Origin: Desulfovibrio cuneatus DSM 11391 | GTDB taxonomy: Bacteria; Desulfobacterota; Desulfovibrionia; Desulfovibrionales; Desulfovibrionaceae | Length of the DNA stretch: 37,341 nt | Reading direction: 5' to 3' | NCBI RefSeq assembly: GCF_000430005.1 | Contig: NZ_AUCY01000032.1 | Span: 1 to 37,341, forward strand | Shown: positions 15,587 to 24,105 of the stretch, in pieces | Layout of the letters: every line of letters begins with the position of its first letter | Position numbering within the stretch: position 1 is the stretch's first letter | Notes under the pieces: generated by a model | Told to the model about the DNA's origin: nothing | Databases searched by the model: none | What the model saw: the letters and a program-made list of their open reading frames with translations, nothing else | Position numbers and translations under genes: made by a program

Positions 15587-16471
15587 GTGCAGCGCTATTT
15601 GGGTATTTTTTATATAGTTGCGGCAGCTTTTTTGTGGGCCTTTATTGGCCCTTTTTCACGTTATTGCCTGCAAAGTGGCATCAGCCCAGCAGAAATTGCC
15701 TTTTGGCGGGTCACTTTTGCGGCTATTCTCTTTTTAACCCATGCATGGTTTCAAGGGTGGCAGTTTGTGCGTTCCCGTAGTGATGCCATGGGTTTTTTGC
15801 TCTTTGGCGGGCTGGGCATTGGTGGGCTTTTTGCCCTGGTCTTTAACGTTGTGGAGCAAGGCGGTGCTGCGCTGGCTTCTGTTATGTTATACACAGCTCC
15901 CGCCTGGGTGGCACTTTTTTCCCATGTTTTTTTTCATGAACCGCTGACCCGCCGGAAAATACTGGCTGTGGGGTTGTGTTTGGTGGGGGTGGTGGGCATC
16001 AGCTTTTCCGGTGGGGGAACAGGGCAGGGCTTCAGCCCCCTGGTGGTGGGCATGGGGCTGGTTACCGGTATTTTGTATGCCTCACACTATGTGTTCACTA
16101 AAAACTTTCTGGCGCGCTATTCCCCCATGATGCTTTATGGCCAAGCCATGGCGGTGGCAGCTATTTGCCTGTTGCCCTTTGTGACTTTTAGCCACAAAAC
16201 CCCTAGCGACTGGTTTTTCCTGCTGGCGTTGGGCTTTTTTTGTTCGTACTTAGGGTATTTTGTCTATTGCCTTGGCATTGAGCGTATGCAGCCTACCAAA
16301 GCAGCCATTCTGGCAACACTGGAGCCTTGTTTTGCCACCTTTGTGGCTTGGTGGTGGTGGGGGGAATTGTTCACCCCACTGGGCTGGGCTGGGGCCGGGC
16401 TTGTGCTTGCCGCCGTGCTTGTGCAGATAAAGCCTGACCCCGCTAGTGGGGCAAGCGGGAAGAAAGACTGA
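15587..16471 (+). CDS. EamA/DMT family transporter
   Basis: A 294-residue protein with about ten membrane segments in two EamA repeats (first from YLGIFYIVAAAFLWAFIGPF, second from LVVGMGLVTGILYASHYV), typical of drug/metabolite exporters of the RhaT/YdcZ superfamily. The conserved end of each repeat is visible (ALASVMLYTAPAWVALFS and KAAILATLEPCFATFVAWWW). The frame is open back to 15476, but the extra 37 residues are polar and unlike the family; GAGG at 15578-15581 five bases before a GTG at 15587 marks the likely start. The substrate cannot be told from sequence; amino acids or other small metabolites are usual. It is a single gene, ending at a 21-bp hairpin. Confidence 0.87.
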   Translation: MQRYLGIFYIVAAAFLWAFIGPFSRYCLQSGISPAEIAFWRVTFAAILFLTHAWFQGWQFVRSRSDAMGFLLFGGLGIGGLFALVFNVVEQGGAALASVMLYTAPAWVALFSHVFFHEPLTRRKILAVGLCLVGVVGISFSGGGTGQGFSPLVVGMGLVTGILYASHYVFTKNFLARYSPMMLYGQAMAVAAICLLPFVTFSHKTPSDWFFLLALGFFCSYLGYFVYCLGIERMQPTKAAILATLEPCFATFVAWWWWGELFTPLGWAGAGLVLAAVLVQIKPDPASGASGKKD

Positions 16472-16503
16472 TAGGTGGCTAGTATCCTATTCAATATAAA
16501 CAT

Positions 16504-16551
16504 AAAATACACAGCGGGTGGCCTCATGTAAGGCCACCCGCTGTGTATTTT
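16504..16551. terminator. Bidirectional terminator, perfect 21-bp stem
   Basis: Arms 16504-16524 and 16531-16551 are exact reverse complements with a 6-nt loop and A/T tracts on both sides. It sits between the convergent EamA and GGDEF genes and can serve both. Confidence 0.9.
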
Positions 16552-16639
16552 TGTCAATTGCATGACTGCTGGCGTAATGTGCTTGTCATAATTATGACGT
16601 ATGGAAGTGGAATGCTGTTTTCTTCTCGTCAATACAAAA

Positions 16640-16657
16640 CAAATCAGCGTTTCCTTA
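16640..16657 (-). repeat. Dispersed repeat family 1, short end (copy 5)
   Basis: The minus strand reads TTAAGGAAACGCTGATTTG. TAA is the stop codon of the diguanylate cyclase gene. It matches the complete element over about 15 bases. Confidence 0.5.
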
Positions 16658-18127
16658 AGCCAGCTTGCGCATTTTTTGCGGCGCTGTCCCTTCCGTTCTG
16701 TTGCGCCCTTTTTTCTTGGCCATGTACAAGGCTACGTCTGCTTCCTGGATAAGTGATTCCTTGGAGTGTGGGGTTTCTTTATCCAGGGAGGCAACCCCAA
16801 GGCTTGCGTGTACGGAAAACGGCCCTTGGCTGGAAGTAAAAGAGTGGGCCGCAATGGCCTTGCGCAAGCGTTCGGCAAAGGCAAAGGCTTTGTTGAATTC
16901 CGTGTGGGGCAGCAGCAAAATGAATTCTTCGCCGCCATAGCGTGCACAATAGTCTGTGCTGCGTATGGAATTGGCCAGAATGGCTCCAACTTCGCGCAGC
17001 ACGGTGTCACCCACCATATGCCCGTGGGTGTCATTTACCTGCTTGAAGTGGTCAAGGTCGGCAATAATCACGGAAAGAGGTTGTTCATAGCGTGTAAAGC
17101 GCTCAAATTCTTCTTCCAGCCTGCCTTCAAGGTGACGGCGTGAATGCACCCCGGTAAGGGCGTCAAAATCTGCTTGCAGTTGCATCATGCGGAACCTGCG
17201 GGCGTTGTTCAGGCTTAATGCCAGGTGCCGCATGGCGGAATCCAGCGCCGCAATTTGGTCTCGACCAAGGTTTTTGTGCATGTCTGTGAGCAGTACAAGT
17301 ACCCCAAGTTGCTCGCTTCCTACCAGAATGGGCAGGCACAGCAGGTTTCCTGCATCCGGGAGCAAGTTCTGGTCTTCGTCGGGCTGCTCAGGGAAGCAAA
17401 GGTGGGTGGTTTCTTCCACTCGCAATCTGCCTTCCATGCGTGGCCGTACATGGTCCAGAAGCAATGCCCGCCATTTGTTGAAGGCGGTACTTTTTTGAGG
17501 CGCGTTAACGTACAGGGAAACAGATGTGCCCATAGGGCCGCCAGGCTGCCACAAAGCCGCGTGCATGCCTTTAACCGGCAACAGTAACCCCATGGAACTA
17601 TATACTTTTTGTAAAATAGCGTCCATTTGCAGGTTGTCTGTTGTGCTGGTAAAAAAGCTTACCAGAAAAGACAGCAAGTCGTTTTTACGCTGCAACAGTT
17701 CTCGTTCAAGCATAATTTCACGGGTCATGCACAGCATGTCGTGGTGAATGCTGTGTACTTCCACTGCCCGCATAAGCACGCCACGCAAGCGTTTTTTGGT
17801 AAAGGGCGGGCGCACAATTTCAGCAATGCCCAGGTCCGTGGCTTCTTCAAAGTCTTTTATGGAATAATGCTTGTCTAAAAGCAGCACCTTGGGAATAAGT
17901 TCCAGGTGGCGTGTGCTGGTGCTTGGCAAGGCTTGCAGTGCATGCAATGAAGCAGAGGAAAGCCATAGAATACACGGGGTGTCGTGTTCCATGTCTGCCA
18001 TGGTAGGAAGGGTGTCTTCCTTCCAGAAGCGAACGGCGGTTTCTTGCTCCAGCCCGTTGCTGATCTGGCGTTGCTGTTCTTCTGTAAGGCCAAATGCCCA
18101 CGTGGTGGGTAAGGTCTGTTCTTTCAT
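16655..18127 (-). CDS. Diguanylate cyclase: receiver-like + GAF-like + GGDEF
   Basis: About 490 residues. Residues 1-130 resemble a response-regulator receiver (KVLLLDKHYSIKDFEEATD...VRPPFTKKRLRGVL), but the usual phospho-acceptor position reads ILWLSSAS with no Asp, so it is probably a pseudo-receiver. About 150-310 looks like a GAF sensor (LLPVKGMHAALW, LCLPILVGSEQLGVLVLL). The GGDEF domain (from DFDALTGVHSRRHLEGRL) has an intact active site, RYGGEEF, and an inhibitory RxxD site (RSTD) five residues before it, so c-di-GMP synthesis with product feedback is expected. Three nearby ATGs exist; the third (18127) has the best spacing from GAGGA. It is a soluble protein in a single gene, with a two-hairpin repeat element just upstream. 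Confidence 0.9.
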   Translation of the reverse strand: MKEQTLPTTWAFGLTEEQQRQISNGLEQETAVRFWKEDTLPTMADMEHDTPCILWLSSASLHALQALPSTSTRHLELIPKVLLLDKHYSIKDFEEATDLGIAEIVRPPFTKKRLRGVLMRAVEVHSIHHDMLCMTREIMLERELLQRKNDLLSFLVSFFTSTTDNLQMDAILQKVYSSMGLLLPVKGMHAALWQPGGPMGTSVSLYVNAPQKSTAFNKWRALLLDHVRPRMEGRLRVEETTHLCFPEQPDEDQNLLPDAGNLLCLPILVGSEQLGVLVLLTDMHKNLGRDQIAALDSAMRHLALSLNNARRFRMMQLQADFDALTGVHSRRHLEGRLEEEFERFTRYEQPLSVIIADLDHFKQVNDTHGHMVGDTVLREVGAILANSIRSTDYCARYGGEEFILLLPHTEFNKAFAFAERLRKAIAAHSFTSSQGPFSVHASLGVASLDKETPHSKESLIQEADVALYMAKKKGRNRTEGTAPQKMRKLA

Positions 18128-18182
18128 AGTCATCATTCCTCAGTAAAGACCATTGCAAAACTATGCTGTACGGCTACAAAGC

Positions 18183-18320
18183 CGGATAGCATTGGGGCGA
18201 TTTTGCTTACAAAATTCCCCGCGTAGCGTGTTGTTTGCCTTTATAATCACTTCTTTTTGTCCTCTCTTTTAAGGTAATGCTTGGCAGAGAACAAAAAGAT
18301 AACCAGACAGTATTGATGAA
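18183..18320 (+). repeat. Two-hairpin intergenic element, copy 1
   Basis: It aligns along its whole length with 23900-24038. The first hairpin is GGGGCGATTTTG CTTA CAAAATTCCCC (18194-18220). The second is CTTTTTGTCCTCT ... AGAGAACAAAAAG (about 18253-18299). The sequence has diverged between copies while both stems remain pairable. The functional strand is unknown. Confidence 0.65.
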
Positions 18321-18665
18321 AGCCGCCCCAGGGCCGTAGTAGGAAAAAATGGTCAGAAGGGCGTGTGTCGATTTCTTTATGCAAATTATGCGCCAAGTTA
18401 TAAGTTTGTGTTGTTTATGTTGCGAATGCGGCTTCGGGGGTGGTTGTTGGGTCAAAATTTCCTCGTAATGGCAAGCTGTTGCCTGGCTATTATTAAGGGT
18501 GAAGAGTTCCTTTTGTATTGATGGCAGAAGTGCCGGGAGGAAAATGGGGCTGTGCCTTGCTGGACAGTGCGCCGGGAATAGCGTAAAATTGTCTTGCTTT
18601 TACTGGTGACTCCCACCTTAAACGACACGCTTCTCGGGTGTCCGCGTTGCGTCCACCAAGCAATT

Positions 18666-18685
18666 TCAAAGTGAAATTGCTCTAA
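18666..18685 (-). repeat. Dispersed repeat family 2, copy B
   Basis: The minus strand reads TTAG AGCAATTTCACTTTGA and continues AATTGC, making a short palindrome (GCAATTTC / GAAATTGC). It ends 18 bases before the birA start. Confidence 0.55.
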
Positions 18686-18702
18686 CACTTTGGAATGCCT
18701 GA

Positions 18703-19752
18703 ATGACATGTGCCTCTTGCCCTTCATCTGCTTCTTTGTGTGAACCTCCTGCGGAGCCTTCCGTTGCTTCGTGTTGCCTTATTGCTCTTTCCCGGGGGCT
18801 TCCTCCCTTTGCTGAACCGCTTGTGTGTGCCGATATGCGCGGCCCCCTTTCGCTTTTTGGCGAAGTCAGCATTTTGCCAAAACCCATCGGCTACTGGAAA
18901 AACCCTGGGTTTTCCACGCTGGAAGCGTTTGAGCGCCAAGCCCTTGCAGGGGCATTGCTACTGTGCGACTCCAGTTCCCGCGTTAATGCGCAGGAATGCC
19001 GCCTGCTTCCGGCAACGCTGTATTTGGCAGGGGCTGTTTCTTCTACCTTTGATGTTGCGTGGCGCTTGCATGCGTTGGGCCAAATGCCGCCTTGGGGCGG
19101 GGTGCTGGCTTCCTGCCAGCGTGAAGGCCGTGGGCAGGTGCGCAGGGCGTGGCATTCCCCTTTGGGGAACCTGTTTGTTACGTTTCGTTTGCCGGAATCC
19201 CCCCTGTTTCGCACACAAGCCGCAGCCGTACTTGTGGGGGCAATTCTTGCCCAGGGGCTATGCCGCCTTGGGTACAGCGCTGGCATGAAGTGGCCCAACG
19301 ACCTGCTTTCCCTTGAGGGAAAAAAGGTGGGCGGTATTTTGCTGGAAGAACGAGGCGGTGTGCTCATGGTGGGCATGGGGCTGAACCTTATGGAAGCACC
19401 GCCCCCCGCTGCAATGCGCGCCGAGCATGCCTGCCCCGCAGGGGTGCTGCTGCCGGATGACGATGAAAAGCATTCTCTTGCTGCACCGTTTCCGTTGTGG
19501 GTGGACCTTGTGCGTGAATGTATGGATATTTTTGCCGCCCAGTATGCAGGTGCCACCCTGGAACAGGCCATTGCCCTGGCCCAGGAACAACTTGTGTGGC
19601 GCTCACAGCCTGTGGAACTTGTGGAAGAAGGGGAGGGCGTAGTGCAAGGCATCTGCCTGGGGCTAGGGCCGCAGGGGGGGGTGCTGGTACGCACCGCTGC
19701 GGGTGAGGTGTGCGAACATACCTGCGGGCAGTTGCGCCTGCGTAAGGGCTAG
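18703..19752 (+). CDS. birA: Biotin--[acetyl-CoA-carboxylase] ligase (no HTH domain)
   Basis: About 349 residues. The catalytic core has SCQREGRGQVRRAWHSPLGN (biotinyl-AMP loop; the common form is GRGRxGRxW, here GRGQVRRAW), KWPNDLL and GKKVGGILLEE (biotin and ATP pocket), followed by the small C-terminal SH3-like domain. There is no N-terminal winged helix, so it is a ligase only and not a repressor. About 100 residues precede the core and are of unclear nature. The start is uncertain: only GGAA lies before ATG 18703, next to a dispersed repeat, and a later start is possible. It lies directly upstream of pyruvate carboxylase, its obvious substrate. Confidence 0.88.
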   Translation: MTCASCPSSASLCEPPAEPSVASCCLIALSRGLPPFAEPLVCADMRGPLSLFGEVSILPKPIGYWKNPGFSTLEAFERQALAGALLLCDSSSRVNAQECRLLPATLYLAGAVSSTFDVAWRLHALGQMPPWGGVLASCQREGRGQVRRAWHSPLGNLFVTFRLPESPLFRTQAAAVLVGAILAQGLCRLGYSAGMKWPNDLLSLEGKKVGGILLEERGGVLMVGMGLNLMEAPPPAAMRAEHACPAGVLLPDDDEKHSLAAPFPLWVDLVRECMDIFAAQYAGATLEQAIALAQEQLVWRSQPVELVEEGEGVVQGICLGLGPQGGVLVRTAAGEVCEHTCGQLRLRKG

Positions 19753-19990
19753 TTGAAGGCACCATTTTTTTGTGTATTTACACTGATATGTGCGGGTTGC
19801 CCGTAACAGGCACCCCTTGTGCTTTCTTGCTATTTGGCTTACGAAAAAAAGTCGAGTGTGTATACGTGCCATGTGCAAGGCATGGTGCCACTCCGGAAGC
19901 AATTCCCCGGCATAAAAGAGCGGCGCTGTGCGCACAAGCCGGACATAAACATAAGAACCGTTTGCGGCACGGTGAGGAGAGCGAAAGACC

Positions 19991-22900
19991 ATGGGTATTT
20001 TGACGTTTGACCAAGTTGTGAAACAATTAAAAGGCAAGGCCATTCTTGTTGCCAACCGGGGTATTCCTGCGCGGCGTATTTGCCGTTCTGTGCGGGAACG
20101 GTTTGATGCCACTGCCGTGTTAACTGCCACCGACGTGGACAAAGCCTCTCCGGCTGCCGCTGCCGCACAAGAATTGTTGCTGCTTGGGGCGGACGCCCGC
20201 GCCTACCTTGATATAGAGCGCATCATTACCCTTGCCAAACGGCGTGGTATTGCTGCCATTCACCCCGGCTGGGGCTTTGCTTCGGAAGACGAAGCCTTCC
20301 CCCGCCTGTGCGCTGAAGCAGGCATGATTTTTATTGGCTCCACTGCAGAAGCCATGAACCTTTTGGGCAACAAGGTGCAAGTGCGCGGGCTTGCTAAAAA
20401 ACTGGGCATTCCTGTTGTGCCGGGTTCAGATGGGGCAGTGGACGTGCCAAAAGCCCGCGAAGCGGCACAGCAAATTGGTTTCCCAATAATGCTGAAGGCC
20501 GAAGGCGGCGGCGGTGGTCGTGGTATTTTTGAGGTGCATAATGAAAAAGACCTTGAAGATGCGTTTTTTAAAGCGTCCACCATGGCCCAGGCTTCTTTTG
20601 GCAACCCCCGCGTGTATGTGGAAAAATTCCTGCAGCGTGTACGGCACATTGAAATTCAGGTTATTGCCGACACTTACGGCAATGCCTTTGCCTTTGATGA
20701 ACGCGACTGTTCCGTACAGCGGAACAACCAGAAGCTGATTGAAATTACCCCCTCCCCCTGGAAGGGGATGACAGAAAAACTGCGGACAGAACTGAAGGAA
20801 TATTCCCTGGCCCTTGTGAAGGCCGTGGGCTACCATTCCCTGTGTACCGTGGAATTTTTGATTACCGAAGACGGCACACCCTATCTGATTGAAGTAAACA
20901 CCCGCTTGCAGGTGGAGCACGGTATTACCGAATGCCGCTACGGCATTGACCTTGTGGAAGAGCAGATTGCCGTTGCTTTTGGCAGCAGGCTGCGCTTTAC
21001 GGAAGAAAATACCCGGCCCAACCATGCCGCCATGCAGGTGCGCATTAACTGCGAAGACCCGCAGAAAAACTTTTCCCCCAACGCAGGGCTCATCACCCGC
21101 TACGTTTCCCCGGGTGGCCCCGGTGTGCGGCTTGATTCCAACGTAAGCGCCGGGTATGAGTTTCCTTCCAACTACGACTCCGCCGCAGCACTGCTTATTA
21201 CCTATGGGCAAGATTGGCCCAAGGTGCTGGGCATTATGGAACGGGCCCTGGATGAATACATTATTGGCGGGGTCAAAACCACGCTGCCCTTCCACAAGCA
21301 GGTTATAGCCCACCCCCTGTTCCGCCAGGGAGAATGCGACACCCGGTTTATTAATGCCAACCCGGAACTGATGGATTATTCCGATGTGGCGGCAGAATCG
21401 GAGCGCACAGCCCGCCTTGTGGCGGAAATTTCCGCACGTGGCTATAACCCCTTTGTGCAGCTTGGTGAATACCGTTCCAGCACCACCCCGCGCGTGCCCC
21501 AGTTCGACCTGGTGCTGCCGGAGGTGAGCCAAACGGCACGCCGCATGCCATCACCTTATCCGCGCAAAGACAAGAAAGCATTGCTGGAGTATGTGCGTGA
21601 ATCTGGCTATGTGCACTTTTGCGACACCACCTGCCGCGACACCACCCAATCCAACAGCGGCAACCGTTTTCGCCTTGCGGAAGACAGGATAATTGCCCCG
21701 TACCTGGATAACTGCAACTTCTTCTCCCTGGAAAATGGCGGTGGGGCTCATTTCCACGTTGCCATGATGGCCAATATGACCAACCCCTTTGCGGAAGCTC
21801 GGGAATGGAATGCCCTGGCCCCAAAAACCATGAAGCAGATTCTTATTCGCTCCACCAACGTGTTGGGGTACAAGCCCCAGCCCAAAAACCTCATGCGGGT
21901 TATGGCGGAGAAAATTTGCGAAGAATACCACGTTATCCGCTGTTTCGACTTTTTGAACCATGTGGAAAACATGCGGCCCTTTGCTGAAGTGGCCCTGAAC
22001 ACCGAAGGGGTGCTGTTTGAACCTGCCATTTCCCTTACCTACGGGCGTGGGTTCAGCATTGAACATTATATGGACGTTATCAACGCCATAGTGGAACAGA
22101 ACGCCAGTCTGCTTGGGGTTTCCCCGCAGGAAGCCACACGCCTGTTTGTGCTAGGCCTGAAGGACATGGCAGGCAACTGCCCACCCCGGTTCATGTTCGA
22201 TTTTGTCAGCACCATTCGTAAAACATGGCCGGAGCTTACCTTGCATTACCACAGGCACTACACGGATGGCCTGTTCGTGCCTGCTTTGGGGGCTGCTGCC
22301 AAGGCTGGCGTGCATATTGTGGATACCACCCTCGGGGCTGCCATGCGCTGGTATGGCCAGGGTGAAGTGCTTTCCACTGCCGCCTATTTGCAGGATGAAC
22401 TGGGCATAAAGAACAACTTGAACAAAAAAATGATCCGCGATGCCAACTTTGTGCTGAAGCAGCTCATGCCCCATTACGACCGCTACACCGCCCCGTACTT
22501 CCAGGGTGTGGATTATGACGTTATGGAGCACGGCATGCCTGGTGGGGCCACCTCTTCTTCCCAGGAAGGCGCCCTGAAGCAGGGGTACATTCACCTGCTG
22601 CCCTACATGCTGCGCTTTTTGGCAGGCACCCGGCAGGTGGTGCTGTACCATGACGTTACCCCAGGCTCCCAAATTACCTGGAACACCGCCTTTTTGGCCG
22701 TGACCAGCGCCTATAAGCGCGGCGGGGAAAATGAGGTGCAGTACTTGCTTGAAGTGCTTGAAAACGTCACTCGCGTGCCGGAAGCAGACCTCAGCCCGGA
22801 AATGAAAGAGGCCCGTTTGGGTCTTTACCAGGACAGTAACGACGCTTTCCGCAACCTGTTGCTGGGGCGTTTTGGCAAACTGCCCATGGGCTTCCCGGCA

Positions 22901-23692
22901 GACTGGGTGTACCAAAGTGCTTTTGGGGCTGAATGGAAGCGAGCCATTGAGCAGCGCACCATACTCTCCCCTCTGGATTCTTTGCACGATGTGGACTTTG
23001 AGACGGAACGCAAATCCCTTACAGAGCAAATACACAGGGAACCAACGGAAGATGAGTTCCTGATGTACCTGAACCACCCGGCAGATGCCATTAAAACCAT
23101 TGAATTCCGCAGAAAGTATGGCAACCCCAACAACCTGCCGGTGCATGTGTGGTTTGAAGGGCTTATGCCTGCCCAAGACCTGCAATTTACCGACGCCAGT
23201 GGCAAACCCCACCAGTTGACCATTCTGAACATTGGGGAAGTAGATAAAAACGGTGTTTCCGTGGTGCGCTATGTGCTGGACTCCGAATTCCTCAGTTGTG
23301 AAGTGCAGGTGGCCAAGCCGGTTGCAACGGGCAATGTGGGGGGCACCAAGGCAGACCCCAGCAATGAATACCACGTGGCTGCGCCCAGCAATGGTGACTT
23401 GTGGGTTATGTATGTGCACCCCGGCGATCTGGTGCAAAAGGGTGAGGAACTCTTTAACATTTCCATCATGAAGCAGGAAAAGGCCGTGTGCGCCCCATGC
23501 AATGCCGTGGTAAAACGGGTGCTGAAAACCGCCGACTACCGCCACAGCAAGCAAATGATGCCTGTGCGCGAAGGTGATTTGATTGTAGAACTTGGCCCAG
23601 TGCCCCGCCTGTGTGAAAATGAAGCATGCCGCAAGCCGTTGCCGGAAGATGCCTTTGTTTTCTGCCCTTATTGCGGGAACAAGGCCGGCTGA
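19991..23692 (+). CDS. pyc: Pyruvate carboxylase, single chain, divergent form
   Basis: 1233 residues. Biotin carboxylase comes first (LVANRGIPARRICRSVRE, ATP-grasp loop KAEGGGGGRGIFEVHNEKDL, EVNTRLQVEHGITE), then the carboxyltransferase barrel from about 540 (HFCDTTCRDTTQSN; the family norm is DTTFRDAHQS) with the conserved Lys region LKDMAG at about 723, then the biotin carrier domain near the end. The biotinylated Lys is Lys1161 in ISIMKQEKA, where most carriers have AMKM. Beyond it is an extra C-terminal zinc ribbon (Cys1208, 1213, 1225, 1228). It carboxylates pyruvate to oxaloacetate. It sits between birA and ppsA. The start has only modest ribosome-site support (GAGAGCG) but agrees with the family N-terminus. 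Confidence 0.94.
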   Translation: MGILTFDQVVKQLKGKAILVANRGIPARRICRSVRERFDATAVLTATDVDKASPAAAAAQELLLLGADARAYLDIERIITLAKRRGIAAIHPGWGFASEDEAFPRLCAEAGMIFIGSTAEAMNLLGNKVQVRGLAKKLGIPVVPGSDGAVDVPKAREAAQQIGFPIMLKAEGGGGGRGIFEVHNEKDLEDAFFKASTMAQASFGNPRVYVEKFLQRVRHIEIQVIADTYGNAFAFDERDCSVQRNNQKLIEITPSPWKGMTEKLRTELKEYSLALVKAVGYHSLCTVEFLITEDGTPYLIEVNTRLQVEHGITECRYGIDLVEEQIAVAFGSRLRFTEENTRPNHAAMQVRINCEDPQKNFSPNAGLITRYVSPGGPGVRLDSNVSAGYEFPSNYDSAAALLITYGQDWPKVLGIMERALDEYIIGGVKTTLPFHKQVIAHPLFRQGECDTRFINANPELMDYSDVAAESERTARLVAEISARGYNPFVQLGEYRSSTTPRVPQFDLVLPEVSQTARRMPSPYPRKDKKALLEYVRESGYVHFCDTTCRDTTQSNSGNRFRLAEDRIIAPYLDNCNFFSLENGGGAHFHVAMMANMTNPFAEAREWNALAPKTMKQILIRSTNVLGYKPQPKNLMRVMAEKICEEYHVIRCFDFLNHVENMRPFAEVALNTEGVLFEPAISLTYGRGFSIEHYMDVINAIVEQNASLLGVSPQEATRLFVLGLKDMAGNCPPRFMFDFVSTIRKTWPELTLHYHRHYTDGLFVPALGAAAKAGVHIVDTTLGAAMRWYGQGEVLSTAAYLQDELGIKNNLNKKMIRDANFVLKQLMPHYDRYTAPYFQGVDYDVMEHGMPGGATSSSQEGALKQGYIHLLPYMLRFLAGTRQVVLYHDVTPGSQITWNTAFLAVTSAYKRGGENEVQYLLEVLENVTRVPEADLSPEMKEARLGLYQDSNDAFRNLLLGRFGKLPMGFPADWVYQSAFGAEWKRAIEQRTILSPLDSLHDVDFETERKSLTEQIHREPTEDEFLMYLNHPADAIKTIEFRRKYGNPNNLPVHVWFEGLMPAQDLQFTDASGKPHQLTILNIGEVDKNGVSVVRYVLDSEFLSCEVQVAKPVATGNVGGTKADPSNEYHVAAPSNGDLWVMYVHPGDLVQKGEELFNISIMKQEKAVCAPCNAVVKRVLKTADYRHSKQMMPVREGDLIVELGPVPRLCENEACRKPLPEDAFVFCPYCGNKAG

Positions 23693-24105
23693 TAACCCCT
23701 TGCGTTTCGGTGTTTCGCAGCTTTTATTGCGGCGTAACACCGAAACATTCCTCTGGCTTGGTGCCTGTGGCATGGCCAGCCTTCTTTTTTTGCAGCCCTG
23801 TGTAGTAATAAGGGGCAGGCCGTTTTTTCAGCAGTGCATGTACTTGCATTGACGTTACTGAAAATACTCTATAAGCTGACAAAAATATCCGGTTAAAAGT
23901 CGGGTAGCTTTGGGCGATTTTGCTTGCAAAATTGCCTCGCATAACGTGTCTTTTGTCTTTAGAATCACCTCTTTTTGTCTCTTATTTTGGTCTGGCGTTT
24001 GCCTGAGAACAAAAAAAGAGCCAGATAGTTTTGATAAGTTGAAGTGGATGTTCCTATTTTTCCCACGAACTGATTTTCCCATCTCGCATTGAGAGGAGAG
24101 ACGCA
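23693..24105. other. Non-coding region between pyc and ppsA
   Basis: An 11-bp stem GTTTCGGTGTT / AACACCGAAAC (23704-23746) lies just after pyc, without a T-tract; it could slow or stabilise transcript ends. Further on is copy 2 of the two-hairpin element. No gene is credible. Confidence 0.5.
23900..24038 (+). repeat. Two-hairpin intergenic element, copy 2
   Basis: Same order and orientation as 18183-18320. The first hairpin is GGCGATTTTG CTTG CAAAATTGCC (about 23912-23935). The second is CTCTTTTTGTCTC ... GAGAACAAAAAAAGAG (about 23970-24020). It ends 67 bases before the ppsA start codon, so it would lie in the ppsA leader if transcription starts upstream of it. Confidence 0.65.

Larger units (their letters stand above)
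18128..18702. other. Non-coding region between divergent GGDEF and birA genes
   Basis: No convincing gene. The minus-strand frame 18452-18727 runs through repeat sequence and lacks a family. The region holds the two-hairpin element (18183-18320) and family 2 repeat copy B (18666-18685). Confidence 0.5.

Noticed and set aside
18452-18727. 91-residue minus-strand open frame
   Set aside because: It runs across repeat family 2 and into the start of birA, has no ribosome site and looks like translated repeat sequence.
20426-23773. Long minus-strand open frames opposite pyruvate carboxylase (up to 540 codons) and similar ones opposite ppsA
   Set aside because: They mirror a strongly conserved plus-strand gene with biased third positions; the residues are rich in His, Gly and Gln without family resemblance.
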